From positions 1-64,000 of the forward strand of contig RXIC02000112.1 in NCBI GenBank assembly GCA_003952965.2: a DNA stretch of 64,000 nt, written 5' to 3'. Source of the stretch: Morella rubra. Its lineage: Eukaryota; Streptophyta; Magnoliopsida; Fagales; Myricaceae. The number at the start of each line of letters is the position of its first letter. Position 1 is the stretch's first letter. The position numbers were made by a program, and so were the translations under genes. The notes beneath the pieces are model-generated. The model was not told the DNA's origin and made no database searches. It saw nothing but the letters and a program-made list of their open reading frames with translations. Positions 14,545 to 27,694 of this stretch are shown piece by piece.

Positions 14545-17500
14545 ATGGGTATCAGAGTTGGCGGACATATAGGGAAGGTGAACGGGAAAGAACTGAGTTA
14601 CAGTGAGTTTGTGAAGACGTATATGGAGAAGAACCAGCCGGTAGTGGTGACGGGTCTTATGGATGATTGGAAAGCTTGTAAAGATTGGGTCTGTGATGAT
14701 GGGAAGCCCAATCTCCAATACTTCTCTACACATTTTGGCAAATCCAGAGTTCAGGTAATACTTATTGATGCTTGTGCCTTTCTTTTTTGTCCCGCTAGCT
14801 CAAGTAAGCAATAAATAGAATTTTTAACGTTACTCATGAGCATATTCCTTGAAGAAAATTTGAATTTTAGAGCTTGAGCAAAATCCCTGAACATAATCCA
14901 GCAACTAACACAAGCCCCAAAATCGAAAATTTCAATATTAGGGCTTGTGTAAGTTGCTGAAAAGGGTATGCGTGCCGGGACACCATGACAAGAGACAATA
15001 CAGCCCAGACTCTGTACCTAGTGGTCATACCCCATGTGTGTGTGTGCTTGTGTCTAATGCAATGAACTGGAGATAATGCAGCAAACGATTAGTGCTATGT
15101 GGAGCATAAACCAAAATATTGATCACCGAACGCTTTGAATCCTTCCTATTACTGAGGACAATCTTCTATGAGATACCGATTCTGAATAATAAGATTACAG
15201 AAAAGAAGGAGAAAGGTATTCGGTCATTTTTTGGTTCCTGAGAACTGAGGAGAGGGTTTAACCTTGTCAAGCTTTAAATTGTAGAGGAAGTTTTTATGAA
15301 GTTGAAAGTCTAACTCTTGTAGCGTCAACTCAGAAATGCGCATTCCTGCATGTCAACTTTTTCTGTTGACAAATCAAAATTAGTCAGCATTGACCGTACT
15401 TTGTTGCTTTGGAACTTATAGGTTGCAGAGTGTGGTACCAGAGAATTCACAGATCAGAAGAGAGTGGAGATGTCTGTTATGGAGTTTGTTGACCATTGGC
15501 TGGAGAATTCTTTGCAGGAGCAGAGTCATGCTTCAAAAAGTCAGTTTAATGGCCATCCTGTGCTATATTTAAAGGATTGGCATTTTGTGAAGGTGCGATA
15601 CAATTTGTTTTGTCAAATTTTCTGCTTATTTGATGCCTATGTGGAAGAGTGTCTATCTACCAGTAAGATGTCAGTCCATTGTAACTTGTTTCGACAGAAC
15701 TTGGATTTGATTCAATATTTGGTTAACTTGCATATTAAAGTTACTATAACATGGTTGCAAGTGGCACAGTCCTAATAACTGTCTCTGTGCCTTATAGGTT
15801 GCAGAGTGTGGTACCAGAGAATTCACAGATCAGAAGAGAGTGGAGATGTCTGTTATGGAGTTTGTTGACCATTGGCTGGAGAATTCTTTGCAGGAGCAGA
15901 GTCATGCTTCAAAAAGTCAGTTTAATGGCCATCCTGTGCTATATTTAAAGGATTGGCATTTTGTGAAGGTGCGATACAATTTGTTTTGTCAAATTTTCTG
16001 CTTATTTGATGCCTATGTGGAAGAGTGTCTATCTACCAGTAAGATGTCAGTCCATTGTAACTTGTTTCGACAGAACTTGGATTTGATTCAATATTTGGTT
16101 AACTTGCATATTAAAGTTACTATAACATGGTTGCAAGTGGCACAGTCCTAATAACTGTCTCTGTGCCTCAATTTCTAGCAAATTAATGCAGCGACAGGCA
16201 TATAATGTAAACAACTTCTTTCATCTGCTAAACCAAGTAATTTAAGAAAACAAGTGCATTACTCCTTTCTGGGTTCATCCAGGTTTCTGTGTCAGCATGC
16301 TAAATTCAAATATGCCGGGTTTCCTATGTGGAGTTGGAAGTATAATAAGCTGCAAAATCCTTCTGGATATCCATACTTCTGCAATGATTTAGTGCATGGA
16401 GTGTAATGGTGTATTCTCACAAAGATGGGAAATTTATAATTAGTTCTTTCTCAAGTCTGCTAATAGGCTTCTTATTACATGATCACAGATAAGCAATTTC
16501 ATAAACCTGCTTTTGAGCTTTAAAATGACTCATTCATATTAATCAACCCTTGAGGCAATTTTTTGTTTCTTTTAAGGTTATTCCACGAATCCAGTTGGTA
16601 GGGCTGTGTCGCTTTGTGTGTGTCACTTGGTCCCATCTAAGGCATACATATAAGATTATTTTGGGCTCAGTAGTCAGATTTGTTACCTTCATTCTCTTAA
16701 TCTGATGTTCAGGAGTACCCAGAATATTTAGCATACACAACTCCGTTGTTTTTCTGTGATGATTGGCTCAACCTGTATCTCGACAACTATCGTATGCATA
16801 AGGATCCTGACACTCATCAAGCAAATAATGAAATAACTTGCTCTGATTATCGTTTTGTTTACATGGGAGCAAAAGGTTTGAGCACCTATATTACAGTTTT
16901 CATTTTCTGTTCTACTTATTTTGAGGGGGAAGGAGAAAAGGGAAAAAAGGGGCGTGAGGGAGCTTTGGAGAATTTGTTGTCCTTTCTTTTGGTCAAATTT
17001 GTGTTCTGTGGGCAATTACCTTATTTAAATTTTCATGCAGGATCTTGGACTCCTCTTCATGCTGATGTTTTCAGGTCATATAGTTGGTCAGCAAATGTCT
17101 GTGGGAGGAAACAATGGCTTTTTCTCTCTCCTTCTCATTGTAATCTTGTGTTTGACAGGTATGGATGTAATTTATTGCATTCATATAGATCTATCTAGTA
17201 TATTCTTGATGAAAGAAAAAGCAAGCAGAAATGTTCATCATCATGAGATTGCCAAGCCTTCCCAAATTTTATGTTTTCTAAGAGAAGGGGGGGGGGGGGG
17301 GGGGGAGCCTGCAAGAGAGATATTCTTATGTTGGACTTCCATTGACATTAGAACCACATTGATGAGCTTATTTTTCTACACCTGAAAGAATGTACTGCTC
17401 TATTCTCTGAATTGTTCGTGTTGACACATCTCATTGATGCTAATGGTTGTGTACACTGATGTGGGAAGGGGCAAAAACTTGGCCATTTTGCCTTAGGTCC

Positions 17501-19476
17501 ATCTTATTCTTTTGCTAATGATATGTAAAATTTAATATTATAGTTGACGTTCATTCGTTTGGGTAGTTGATACACGATAATAAGTAAAGCTAGTCTTGTT
17601 TGTTATAAACAGTTTCGAACAGTGCATGACTTTTGGCCTCGTTAATTTATATTGCCTTTCCAATTTCCATTTAGGAACATGAAAAGCACTGTATATAATA
17701 TTTTTGATGATGTCAGTGAAAAGGAATTTCCTGGTTTCAAGGAGGTAACTTGCCAACCTAGATCTTCTACTAACTTGAAGTTCTCTTTAGTCATTCTCTT
17801 GTGTTCATGAGTTGTAAGTTCATTGTGCAGGCTATTTGGTTGGAATGCACTCAAGAACAAAATGAAATTATATTTGTGCCCAGTGGATGGTATCATCAAG
17901 TTCATAATCTGGTCTCTTAATCTTTCTCTCTTCTTAATTTCCTGTTTTTCTTTTTCGGGTTGTGTGAATTATGTATTATGTTATTTGGGATTTTCTAATT
18001 TCTAATTGCAATCTTTAGCGAACATGCAATTAGTTCTGAAAAGGCTGTCCAAGTTAACTATTTAACATTTTTCAGTCATTTATTTCTGCAAAAGAACAAG
18101 TTAACTTTCTACAAGGCTGCAATTATCCACTGATTAGTTTTCTACAAGGTGAATCTCAATATGTCTCACACTGGTTTCAGGAAGATACAATATCAATCAA
18201 CCACAACTGGTTCAATGCCTACAACCTTCCTTGGGTGGTAAGGACAAACCAGATTCATGTAGTAGACTTTATACTTGGGCCTATTCTTATTGGACTTGAG
18301 TTTGTTTATTAATTTTTATCATTCTTCAGTGGAATTTGCTCTTGAGTGACTACAATGAGGCTAAGAATTATATAGAAGACATCAGGGATATATGTGATGA
18401 TTTTGAAGGTCTCTGCCAGCGCAATCTTGCGGCTAACACAGGTGTAGTATCAACATTGGAGGATTTCGTAATTTGGTATAGCTACATATATCAACAACGA
18501 GGGTCATGCAGTAAGCTCCTTGTGATGGAAGTTGTGATTATCTGCCTGTAGTCCAGTACTTGCTTCTACTTAAATTGTAGTGTAATTCAAGACTGGTTTC
18601 TGGGTTCTCATTGGAGACCTGTAGTACTCTACCAATAGCACTGCTCACCATTTGAGGGGGCATTTAGTGACTCAGGAAGCTATACTTGGGTTGTGTTGAC
18701 CAACTTGGGCCCATTTACTTGAAATGTAGTGAGGCCCATTCTTTCACCTATGGCATGCTTGATACGAGTCTATTGTGGCTGAAAATTGAATGGCTGCTTC
18801 ATCAGGAGATAAAATGACAACATATTGAAAAAGTTCCTGTTACATTATCTGGACTGTATACATTAAAGTTCAGAACCGATAACGTGCCCATTGCACATAC
18901 ATCATTTCCTGTTAGTTACACTGGGAGAAAGTTTCTGTACTGGGGTAATGTGAATCTTATATTTTTTACTGATTGCTTCTTTTTTCTACAGGCATGAACT
19001 TTTATGATTTCTTCATTTTCTTAACACGCTTCTTCTTGGCGAATTTGGTCCAACTCTGCAATTTGTGTAGAGAGAGCAAAAATTCCGCTCAAAGTTCATC
19101 CCCAGTAGCTCGCCATTTAGCTTTGAACCTTGGATCTGTGCGGAATGTTGCATTCAAGATCAAATCTGTTGGTGGTCTGGCAGGAAATAATGGCTTCTTC
19201 TTGGATATAAGTGAAATTCTAGATGACCCCAGCTTTCATAATCTGTGCATGGGCTTGGAAAAAGTATATGGGATGATACGCACGCTACAGAGTTGTTCTT
19301 TTGATATAAAGAAAGATTTGGGGGATGATTTTATGGAATTGAATTCTATAAGAACTTATGGCTCTCAGGTTTTTACTGCCCAAGATCTGGTTAGATTTAT
19401 TGACGATGCCGTTGCAGAACTCGGAGTGCCTAATGTCAAAGAAATTGTTTTGCCATCTGAGCGGGATGCTGCCTAG
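14545..19476 (+). CDS. JMJ20: JmjC protein, JMJ20/JMJD4 type
   Basis: Fe(II)/2-oxoglutarate oxygenase close to Arabidopsis JMJ20, described as a histone arginine demethylase that promotes seed germination, and to animal JMJD4. Exons: 14545-14754, 15422-15592, 16713-16875, 17041-17158, 17675-17744, 17831-17911, 18181-18237, 18330-18441, 18992-19476. These give 488 residues. The iron ligands are visible as HAD (His188, Asp190) and the His of GWYHQV (about 266). All junctions keep frame; the exon 6 donor (CTG|GTCTCT) is weak. Exon 2 is present twice (second copy 15798-15968, phase 0, 171 nt); using both would add 57 residues, giving 545, and repeat part of the N-terminal half. An AATAAA lies at 19750. 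The conserved C-terminal extension is complete. Confidence 0.93.
15415..16166 (+). repeat. Exact tandem duplication containing JMJ20 exon 2
   Basis: Unit of 376 bp: 15415-15790 and 15791-16166. The unit holds the exon 2 acceptor (CTTATAG), the whole 171-nt exon, its donor (AAG|GTGCGA) and about 200 bp of intron. The two copies look identical; their longest open frames translate to the same protein. Only a base or two of microhomology is seen at the junction. Confidence 0.95.
17287..17306 (+). repeat. Run of 20 G in JMJ20 intron 4
   Basis: An uninterrupted guanine run in the intron between exons 4 and 5. It could form G-quadruplex on the coding strand or mark a sequencing/assembly problem; other G runs of this size occur at 27521 and 54612. 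Confidence 0.9.
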
Positions 19477-22088
19477 ATGGTCAACGAGGATTGTTTTATG
19501 GCTGTAACATTCCACTTCAAGGGGAACCTGCCGTACCGTTTCCCAAAATTATGAAGGCGCACTTTTCGTGATTATACTGTGAAGGGAGATTCTTACGGCA
19601 ACAATATTGACTGTAAAGCGCTGGGATGCAAAGCACTGGGCTTGGTGAGCGTTCATTGGTTGTTTCATAGTTCCTTTGGTGAACAAGCTGCATGAGAAGC
19701 CAAACTGGTGTAACCCAGGCTGCAATTATTTTAACTGTTGTTGATGAATAATAAAAGGAAACTTTCTCTTCAAGATTCAATTATTTCTGATTTCTTCTGA
19801 ATTCAAGATGTTCATGTTCGGGATGATTTAATCAGTCAAGTCCGCGGCTTAAGCCAACGTTGGAATGTGAATTCAGCGAAAGCCAAATTGTTTCATCAAC
19901 CCCCATAAAGTGCGAAGCCCTGCTTGTGTTTGGAGTTTTTGAAACAGTGCACCGGCCCCTTCCCTCCTCCGTCCTTCCCCTTCCCCACCCACGCAAAAGA
20001 CACCCCACCTTTTGCTTTTTCTTTTCCAGGTTCTGTCCTACAAAGTCTGTTACACTGTTTGTTTCAGCGTCAGTATCCAGGTCTTTCATGCTGACTGACA
20101 ATTTCATGACCCTAACCAAACATGATTCGGATGCGTCTGCAAACTCGTCCGAAATATTCCCTGCATACACCCACATATGGACTGTTCTTTCTGGATTAGG
20201 CTACTTCTCTAAAACGTCCTGGGCCCTGGCTCCCATTTGATGGAGGGGTTGGGTTTGGTTTTAGCTTCATACTGAACCAAGATTAAACTGTAAAAGATGA
20301 CGACTGCTCTTAGCCTCCCTATTAGATTACTGACCATGATCAAAGCATACGAGGATTTTATAATATTAGGGGAACATCACAATATGCCATGTATTTATGG
20401 GCAAAAATTACAAAAATTAATTAGCCGTAGGCAAGTTTCAAAATGTTTTATTTTGTCTCATATTTTTCAAAAACAATCAATCATTGACTTCAGTTTAATT
20501 TGACCATGAAATTACATGCAAAATAATTGAAATGTCTCTCCAAGATAAAATAACTAAAAATATTACAAATTTATTAAAAAATAAATTAAAAAAATTATAT
20601 ATAAATAAAAAGTAATATTTTTTTAAAAAAATATTGAAACTCTATTTCATTAATATATTTATATTTATTTCTTAAATATTTATTTATTTTTTAACAAAAT
20701 TTATCTTGGAGGAGCATTTCGATCAATTTATATCACCTTCTGTATGGATCAAATCAAACGAAAGGCAACAATTTAATTATTTTTAAGCATAATAAAACAT
20801 TTTGGAAGTTGAGAAAAAAGTTGATTGATTTTTGCCCAAAGATTTAGGGCCTATTATGATGTTTCCCCAGATATTATTTATTTTATTTTCTCAGCTGGGG
20901 ATGATCTAAAGGATGAGCTGAGATAGGTTGAAAGTGGTTGTGTTGACTTCTTAATATTAGGACATCTGGCTCAGAGGTGAAACTGGAAAGGGCTGTGGTT
21001 TCTTCAACAAACTGAAAGAGACAAAGTGGTACTGTAGACTATGCTTCCCTTGTTAGTATTCAATGAATTCTCGAAACTCCCAGGTCAATATGTTGGAAAG
21101 CACAAGCTTGGTTCGGGAGATTGCATGTTAGTTAATTGGCATTGGATTTTCTAAAATAAATAATTGGCATTGGATTGGTTTTATCTCAAAATCCAAGTTT
21201 CTTCCGCCAGTCCTTCTATTCCGGTCACTAAGATTATTGTCGTAATCACGCAATTGATTAATTCAGCACCAGTACATGGCTTGATCAGCCAGGTAAGTGC
21301 AGAATTTTGCTTCCTGGGCACATGCAAAACCCATTTTATAAAGGGCCTATTACCAATAAAATAACACTTGGATTGGCCCTTCCAACGCGGAACGATTTGT
21401 GAAGTTGGATCTGGTTTTTTAAATGCAGTAGCCTGTACAGGTCCCACCATAGGACTCGACGGTGGCTGAAGCAAGAGCTGCTGGCAACTCTAAACCTAGT
21501 CACCTGTTATCAGAGACATTCACCACCTCTTCAGTGGATCTTTACTGCTTCTTACCCTTTTACCTAAAACATTCTCGTACACCAACTCCCCCTTGTTGTA
21601 ACAAAGATTGAGCAGGGATCTCAAACCACCTTTACTTTCTTGAACTGTGGTTCTGTTTTTCATTTCCGTTGAAAGAAAGAAGGAAAGACAAAATCTGTAG
21701 AGGTTTAGGGGACGGAATCCTATAATATATGCACACAGCACGAGCTTGCAAGTTGCAGCCCAGTTATTTCTTAATCTTGTTGACCATGATTTCCAGTCTT
21801 TTTTTATATTAATTCAGTTGGAAGAAACGGTAAAAGAACAGAGAGCACAACTCATTTTTATTGACAATCTGTATTACAATTTACATAATCCCGAAGGCGG
21901 GATGAATTATCGGTAACCCATCAGTAAAAAATGGAATTCTGTGAGAAAATTTTTATGACACCCAAACTATGTTAAGGCCTAATATGCAACCCCATATTAA
22001 TTAAAAGAAGAAAAAAAAAACAGAATTAACAGAAAACAATCAAGGAAAAAAACAGAACTAGGCTACACTCTATCCTATGCCATTTTCT
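19477..22088. other. Intergenic between JMJ20 and neprosin gene
   Basis: The first 300 bp are probably the JMJ20 3' UTR (AATAAA at 19750). A GC-richer piece at 19850-20240 has overlapping frames on both strands (19860-20240 plus, 19832-20176 minus) that match nothing known to me. A hairpin MITE lies at 20369-20868. From 20900 to 22088 I see no gene. Confidence 0.55.
20369..20868. mobile_element. 500-bp fold-back MITE
   Basis: Left end GGGGAACATCACAATATGCC and right end (reverse complement) GGGGAAACATCATAATAGGCC match. The complementarity continues inward: GGGCAAAAATTA, CAAAATGTTTTATT and the pair TCTCCAAGATAAA / TTTATCTTGGAGGA around 20540 and 20700. Almost the whole 500 bp folds back on itself around an AT-rich centre. 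No coding capacity. The target duplication is not clear (ATATTA-like sequence on both sides), so the superfamily is left open. Confidence 0.75.
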
Positions 22089-25000
22089 TCATGGACATCT
22101 TACATTCCTTCCAGGACCTCCATAATAGAAGTAAGTTCCCCATACGTTATTTTTGCCTTGCCTTATGTCATAACAACTTGGATGATCAGCCAAGAGATGA
22201 AGGTTTGTCAGAGGAAGCAAGTTATTATCCCAGTCAACCACTTGCAAATTCCTGAAATAGGACGCTTTTCCAAAACCTTCTTCTGCAAAATGGCCACTAC
22301 CCATTTGAGTGGATGTGTGAAAACCTGATGATCGAGAATTTACAACCTCTCCTCCGAATTGTATCATGCTAGCATGAGTTCTTAAATGACTAAACAGGAA
22401 TGCTGGCCAATATCCAACCAGCAGGCCGGATCCGAATTCGAGCCACCAGTGTCCATGCTTAGGATCCTAGACAAAAGCAATAACACTTTAGCAACGTTTT
22501 GATTGATTTTGGATATATAATGAATATGTATTCTCATTTCTCGCAAATTTTGACGGTATTGGGGCAAACATAATGATTTCTACCCTATCGGTCAAATCTA
22601 ATTGTCTTATTATCTAGTACTAATTACATAGGAAGGCAAAGGAGTCACAACAATAAAGACGAAGATTAGAGAAAATGTAAAAAGAAAACTGCAGTCTTCA
22701 AGCCATCAAAGCTGGTGGGAGTGAAGCCAATAGATATGTATCTGTTTGTGGACTTACATATGAAGACTTAAAATATTATTTAATAGTGAATGCTTTACTA
22801 AAGAAGACAGCGGAAAAGTAGAAGCATCAAGGAAGTCTTTTTAAAAGGAACTTGAAAGAAGAGAATCTTATCTCGTTTAATAATATGAAAAGGGGAAATT
22901 TCCGACAGAGTTACATCAAGAAAGGTGTTTTGTTTCTAAGTTTGTGTGATTTGTGTAAACAGTGTAGGTCACAGAATTTTGGATCCCAATTGTTCTTAAG
23001 GGTTCTGTCAAAAGAAGACAAGTATGAAGTTTACCAACCAACAGTAAACCCCAAAATGACAAATAGAACTGTCGTTATTGTGATTTAGTCCTGTTCTTTG
23101 TTAACTGATCATACGTCAACTAATAGTTACCTTCCAAACCATTAAGCCAATATCGAATTGTCTACCATTGTAGGAGGACCTTGGAGTGATGGCAGCTCCA
23201 ATGGCAACCCTGTTGTTAGTTTGAACGAAGCCTGAGCAGAGTAAGTTGTAGCATCCAGTTGCTTGGTATGCATCAGTCTGTGATTTGAATCAAATGTCAA
23301 TTAGAACTCCTGTAATCTTCTAGTATTCAAGAGGAGAAAAGCGGTGGTGTACTTACCGTCCAGTAAGTGAAGAACCTTGGATTGTTGTCTCCATATTGTT
23401 CAGGGCTAACCTGAAGAAATAAGATTACAATATCTCATTAAACCCAAGAGGAAATGTTTGACTGTACGTGCCAGTGTGAAACCTATAGAGCTACCAGTCA
23501 AAATACCGATCGGTTAGTATAATATCGTGAGGCTCAAAGCCACAGGTTTGAAGCTACAACATCCTACATTAAGAACAGACCTATACAATCCCCAGCCATT
23601 TGTTCATCACTGAAAAAATAATCCAAATTTCTGCGTCTAACAGTCGACATATCTGCATGATACTTGTTGGGAAAGTTTCTATAATATTACTTTTGAGTCT
23701 GTTTTTATGTACTGTTCAGAAAGAATAGTTATAGCAGTAGACAAGGATGGACTTGCCTGCCAACCAGCTTCAATGGTATTTAAATCATTGCCAAAGGAAC
23801 CAGAAATGACCCATATTTGCGACAAGCTGAATTCATATTGATCAATTACGAGGGGCGACCACACGTTTAAGCTGGCCTTTGCTCCATAATATTGATCTCC
23901 GTTTGCAAACAGAACGGCGTGCTGCAATAAAAGAGTAATCAGTCCTCGGACTCTGAAACCTACACATACGCAATATAGAGAAAAAACTTGAGCAGAATAC
24001 GGAATGTTTGGAGTCGATGAACTTATTTGCAGGGGAGTTTGAACAGAAAGTAGATTAGCACCGACGAGTTATAAAGACTAGTAAATTACAGTTCCTCGAC
24101 TTATGAATTCAACACTACTTAATACCGAGTCCCCTGTAACTCGAAGTCACCATTTCCACTTTAGGATGTCTTCATTGCCTGCTCCTTGGACATATTTTCT
24201 AAGATGGCTGTTTGATTGCGGTGAAAATGTAGAAAAGAAAATGAACTTCTTCCTGGAATTAGCCCTTGTGGTGCAGGAGTTCTAGGAATGAGAGAACTAA
24301 AAAAACAGAGCAGATTTAACTTTCAAATGATGGAAATCATAACTGGAATATTGAAGATTTCTCTCAAGAACTAATGGAAACGACTTCCCAGGGCACATTT
24401 ATGGAATCCAGTTTCCATTTCCATTCACCAAAGTTTTATTCTTTTCTCCAAACCTGTGAATAAGCAATGTCTACTTTCTTCTCTATAATTCTACTAACCT
24501 CATGACCGCTCGCTGTAGAGTCTCTCCTCACACGTCTTGTTGGTTTTCTTCCATATCTTCCAATAGAACTTGCTCTCAAAACATCTTTTTCCGTGGTTCG
24601 TCTAATTGGAACAGTTCCCTCCGGGCATGATTCACCGGATTCTGCCCATAGCTGAAAGCTCTCTGCCATCGCGCCTGTAGTGTTATGGCCTTTTGGCCTC
24701 TCCGGTGGGTCCTGTAGAACTGAAGTCTTTTATTATCTCAAATTATCAATAATAATACAAAAGAAACAGTCTCTATGCCGTTGGAAAATTCTCCTTGTTT
24801 GGATTGCGTTGAGTTTCTGCAATCTAGATGGAAAGAGAATCATATACAAAAAAATGCAAATTTACCAGTGGTTTTTGTCCTCTAAGCTCAGGATGGTCAA
24901 AGGCTGGTTGGAGATAAGATAGCACACAGTCTATAATATCACCATCGGGGCTCTGCAGCAAAAACCAGAATCCAGATCGGTAAGCCTTGAAACCCAATAA

Positions 25001-25239
25001 ATACACGTAATTGATCCATAGAGAACACCAAGAAACACAAAGTTATATGCCTGAATTGTCTTCACAGCGGGCTTGTTGATCTTCCTGAGATATGTTCTGA
25101 CCCTCTTCAGCCTGTGCAACTCTTTACCTGGGTGAAAAGTTTGGTTGGCCGGTGGAGAGAGACCGGAATCTGACACAATGGGAAGTGATAGGACAGGGCT
25201 AAGCAAGGAAGCTACAAGGAGGGAAGCAATAAGCAGCAT
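22089..25239 (-). CDS. Neprosin-family (DUF239) secreted protein
   Basis: Belongs to the plant neprosin/DUF239 family, related to the Pro-specific glutamic endopeptidase neprosin of pitcher plants; the in-plant substrate is unknown. Exons (minus): 25239-25051, 24952-24866, 24711-24499, 23921-23757, 23410-23357, 23277-23131, 22466-22089, giving 410 residues. A signal peptide ([20 protein letters not shown]) begins at the chosen Met; the frame is open upstream to a Met at 25446, so a longer start cannot be excluded. The neprosin activation domain (about 35-125, [16 protein letters not shown]) precedes the catalytic domain (about 160-410). Candidate catalytic glutamates are E214 (TIEAGWQ) and E295 (WWLEF). 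The C-terminus ends GPGRNVRCP as in relatives. Introns 1 and 4 begin with GC, not GT. Confidence 0.92.
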
Positions 25240-25484
25240 GGGAATGACCGGATGGTTATTGCGGGAGGCAGGTGAAGCAAGGTTTGAGGAACGTTCTTGT
25301 GCTAGTGTTTGTTGTGGTGCAACAATTTGTGCTCGTACGCATTGGCGTTGTCCTGTGGTGTGAAGAAATCCAGAACATGGTTCATTCCTCTGTTTTGTCC
25401 ATGGAACTGAATCTCTCCTCATGTCCATACAAAACAGAAGAGGCATTCAAGGAAAACCCCAAGTTTGTGCTCCCTTCCTCAGTT

Positions 25485-25560
25485 TCAACATATAAATTAT
25501 AAATAACACCTCCCCTCTCTCCCCCTCTCTCTCTCTCTCTTATAAAGAGACTGTAGTGTC
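25485..25560. promoter_or_regulatory. Possible promoter of neprosin gene
   Basis: About 250-300 bp upstream of the neprosin start, a TATA-like AT string (25489-25506) lies next to a CT/GA microsatellite (about 25507-25540). Such GA/CT tracts are common in plant core promoters. Assignment is tentative. Confidence 0.3.
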
Positions 25561-27017
25561 TCGGTATTGTATTCTGACACCCAAGAAATTTCAAGCACGA
25601 GCAAATTAAAATAGACCTGGATGGGTGGGGTTGTCCTTTTCGAAGTCTAACCCACAACAGCCAGTGGTCAAAAGAGTTTTTTAATTTTCCCCAAAACTTT
25701 GATACACAGAGAGAGAGAGAGAGACAGTTGTTTCTGCTTTGAATACAAAGACTTGAGGGATGAACTTACGTTTGGATTTAGGCCAGTTAGTGCGGAATCT
25801 CTTTTGTTCTTTTCCCTGATTTTGAATACAGCGTATCACCCTTCATTCTGGGTTACCATTTTGTCCTTTTTCTTTTCTTGTCTTTCATTTGTTATTCTGG
25901 TTTCAGTTTCTGAATCAAAGGTTTCCAACAGAGTGGAATGAAGTCTTGGTTTTCAGATATGTCTACTATAAAGCTTTGCTCTGTTAAAACGCCTGCAACA
26001 ATCGTTTTGGGTGCCACCCTGTAACACTTCCTCTTCTGTGGAGGAAGAAGGGACAACCGCGTTGGTGTTGCTTCTTTCATTCTACGTTTATTCTGCAGAA
26101 TTGCAGTCAAGAAAAAGGATTCCACGGAGCTGTGTGACCACTGAGAAGGGGAGAAAAAGTAGACATAATTGAACATATGGTGGGCCATTCCAATCATCGT
26201 GTCCCATAAGCCATGATGATGCTGAATAAATTCCTTGCATTCCCATGGGTGCAATTTCTTTTGACCATTAGTATGAATTTGTTGATTATCAAAAGGTCTA
26301 TGAAATGATTTTGTGCAAGACCAAATTAGTAACCCGAAGAAAATTCTGCACCATGTGCTTCTCTGTTAAAATATTAATATGCTCTTTCTTTTTTAAAATT
26401 AAAAAAAAAAACCCATTACAAGTAAATCATCATTGAATTATGTCCAAATTCTTACTACTTAAATTTGAGATTTCAAATAATACGAGACTATCAAAACAAA
26501 ATAGACTTACCAAACTCCGTACCTTCGCCAATCATTATTCCTAAATCTCAGACAAAATCTAATACCATTAAGCACCATCCTTTGTAATATTAATATCCTC
26601 CTTGAAAGTGTTTTTTCTTGTTTTTATTTTTATATATATTTTTGGAGAAAGTGCTTTTTCCTTGTTTGCTAGTGTGTGGTCTGTATCTTCAATTTTGTTT
26701 GCTTCATACACTAATCTTCTGATTATGATGTCATTTCGAATACTGTTCTACCCGAAACAGGAGTCAAATAATTATTGGTAAGTGTATATCAGGCTGTAGG
26801 CCCTAGTGCCTTAAATGACCACTGAAGCCGCTGGATGTTATTGTTGTCAGTATCATTTGTCCACGCAGGCCCCACGTGTCAAATTAGCAGTGATTTTTTT
26901 TGTTTCCTTTGTGGATTTTTTAGGGTCAATGGCAAGGTCCATGACTTTGAAATGAGAGTTCGTTAGTTTTTTACCGCAATAGAAATAGCGAGACTTATAA
27001 GTGTGGCGAGAATTTAA

Positions 27018-27215
27018 GGCTATGTTTGTTTATATCTTAAAATAGTTTTTTATGTTTATATTTTTTTAAAAAGATGGCGTAAATTTTTTAAAATTGATAA
27101 AAAATATGTTAAAAGTTTTTGAAATTTATAAAAAATTATTGAAATTGCTGAAAAAATATTAGAATTAACGAAAAAGTGATTCAGGAAAATTTTTGAAAAC
27201 AATTCAGACATAGCC
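27018..27215. mobile_element. Tourist/PIF-like MITE
   Basis: Termini GGCTATGTTTG and CAGACATAGCC are inverted repeats, flanked by TAA on both sides (27015-27017 and 27216-27218). A 3-bp TAA/TTA duplication is typical of PIF/Harbinger MITEs. The AT-rich interior of 198 bp has no coding potential. A relative lies at 41940-42171. Confidence 0.7.
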
Positions 27216-27520
27216 TAAATTTGTCATGTTATAAAATTTTTAAGTACGAGTGGGTGTGAACTACCTTGTTTGGAATAAAATTATTATATATATAAAAAAA
27301 ATTCTTCTTATAAAATTATTAATTTTCATTCTAAATAAATATAAAAAATTTATTCAAATCATCTCTCTATTTATTTTTTCACTAATTCTAACACCTTAAA
27401 ATTTAAACAATCAAACACCACCTAATATTTGGTCAGGTCCGTTCCATCCAGATACACAGGACTTGCTGCGGATTATCTTGGTTACTTGGTGATGAAGTGG
27501 CCATTTATTTGAAAGAGGTA

Positions 27521-27540
27521 GGGGGGGGGGGGGGGGGGGG
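27521..27540 (+). repeat. Run of 20 G
   Basis: Uninterrupted G run following AGAGGTA in spacer. The same length as the run at 17287. Confidence 0.9.
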
Positions 27541-27694
27541 ACCGATCTGTCATCTTCGCTAATGAAACTCTGCATCGGTCCTTTCTCCGAGGTGTAACTT
27601 AAAAGCTACCCAAATTATTTCATCTGAGGAATCACAATACCGAATTAGAGTGGAGCATCATAAGCAAAGGGAATAATTTAAGCCACAGATAAGA

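Noticed and set aside
19860-20240. 126-aa frame after JMJ20 with an overlapping 114-aa minus-strand frame
   Set aside because: Composition is biased by CCTTCCCC-type repeats, both strands are open together, and no domain is seen.
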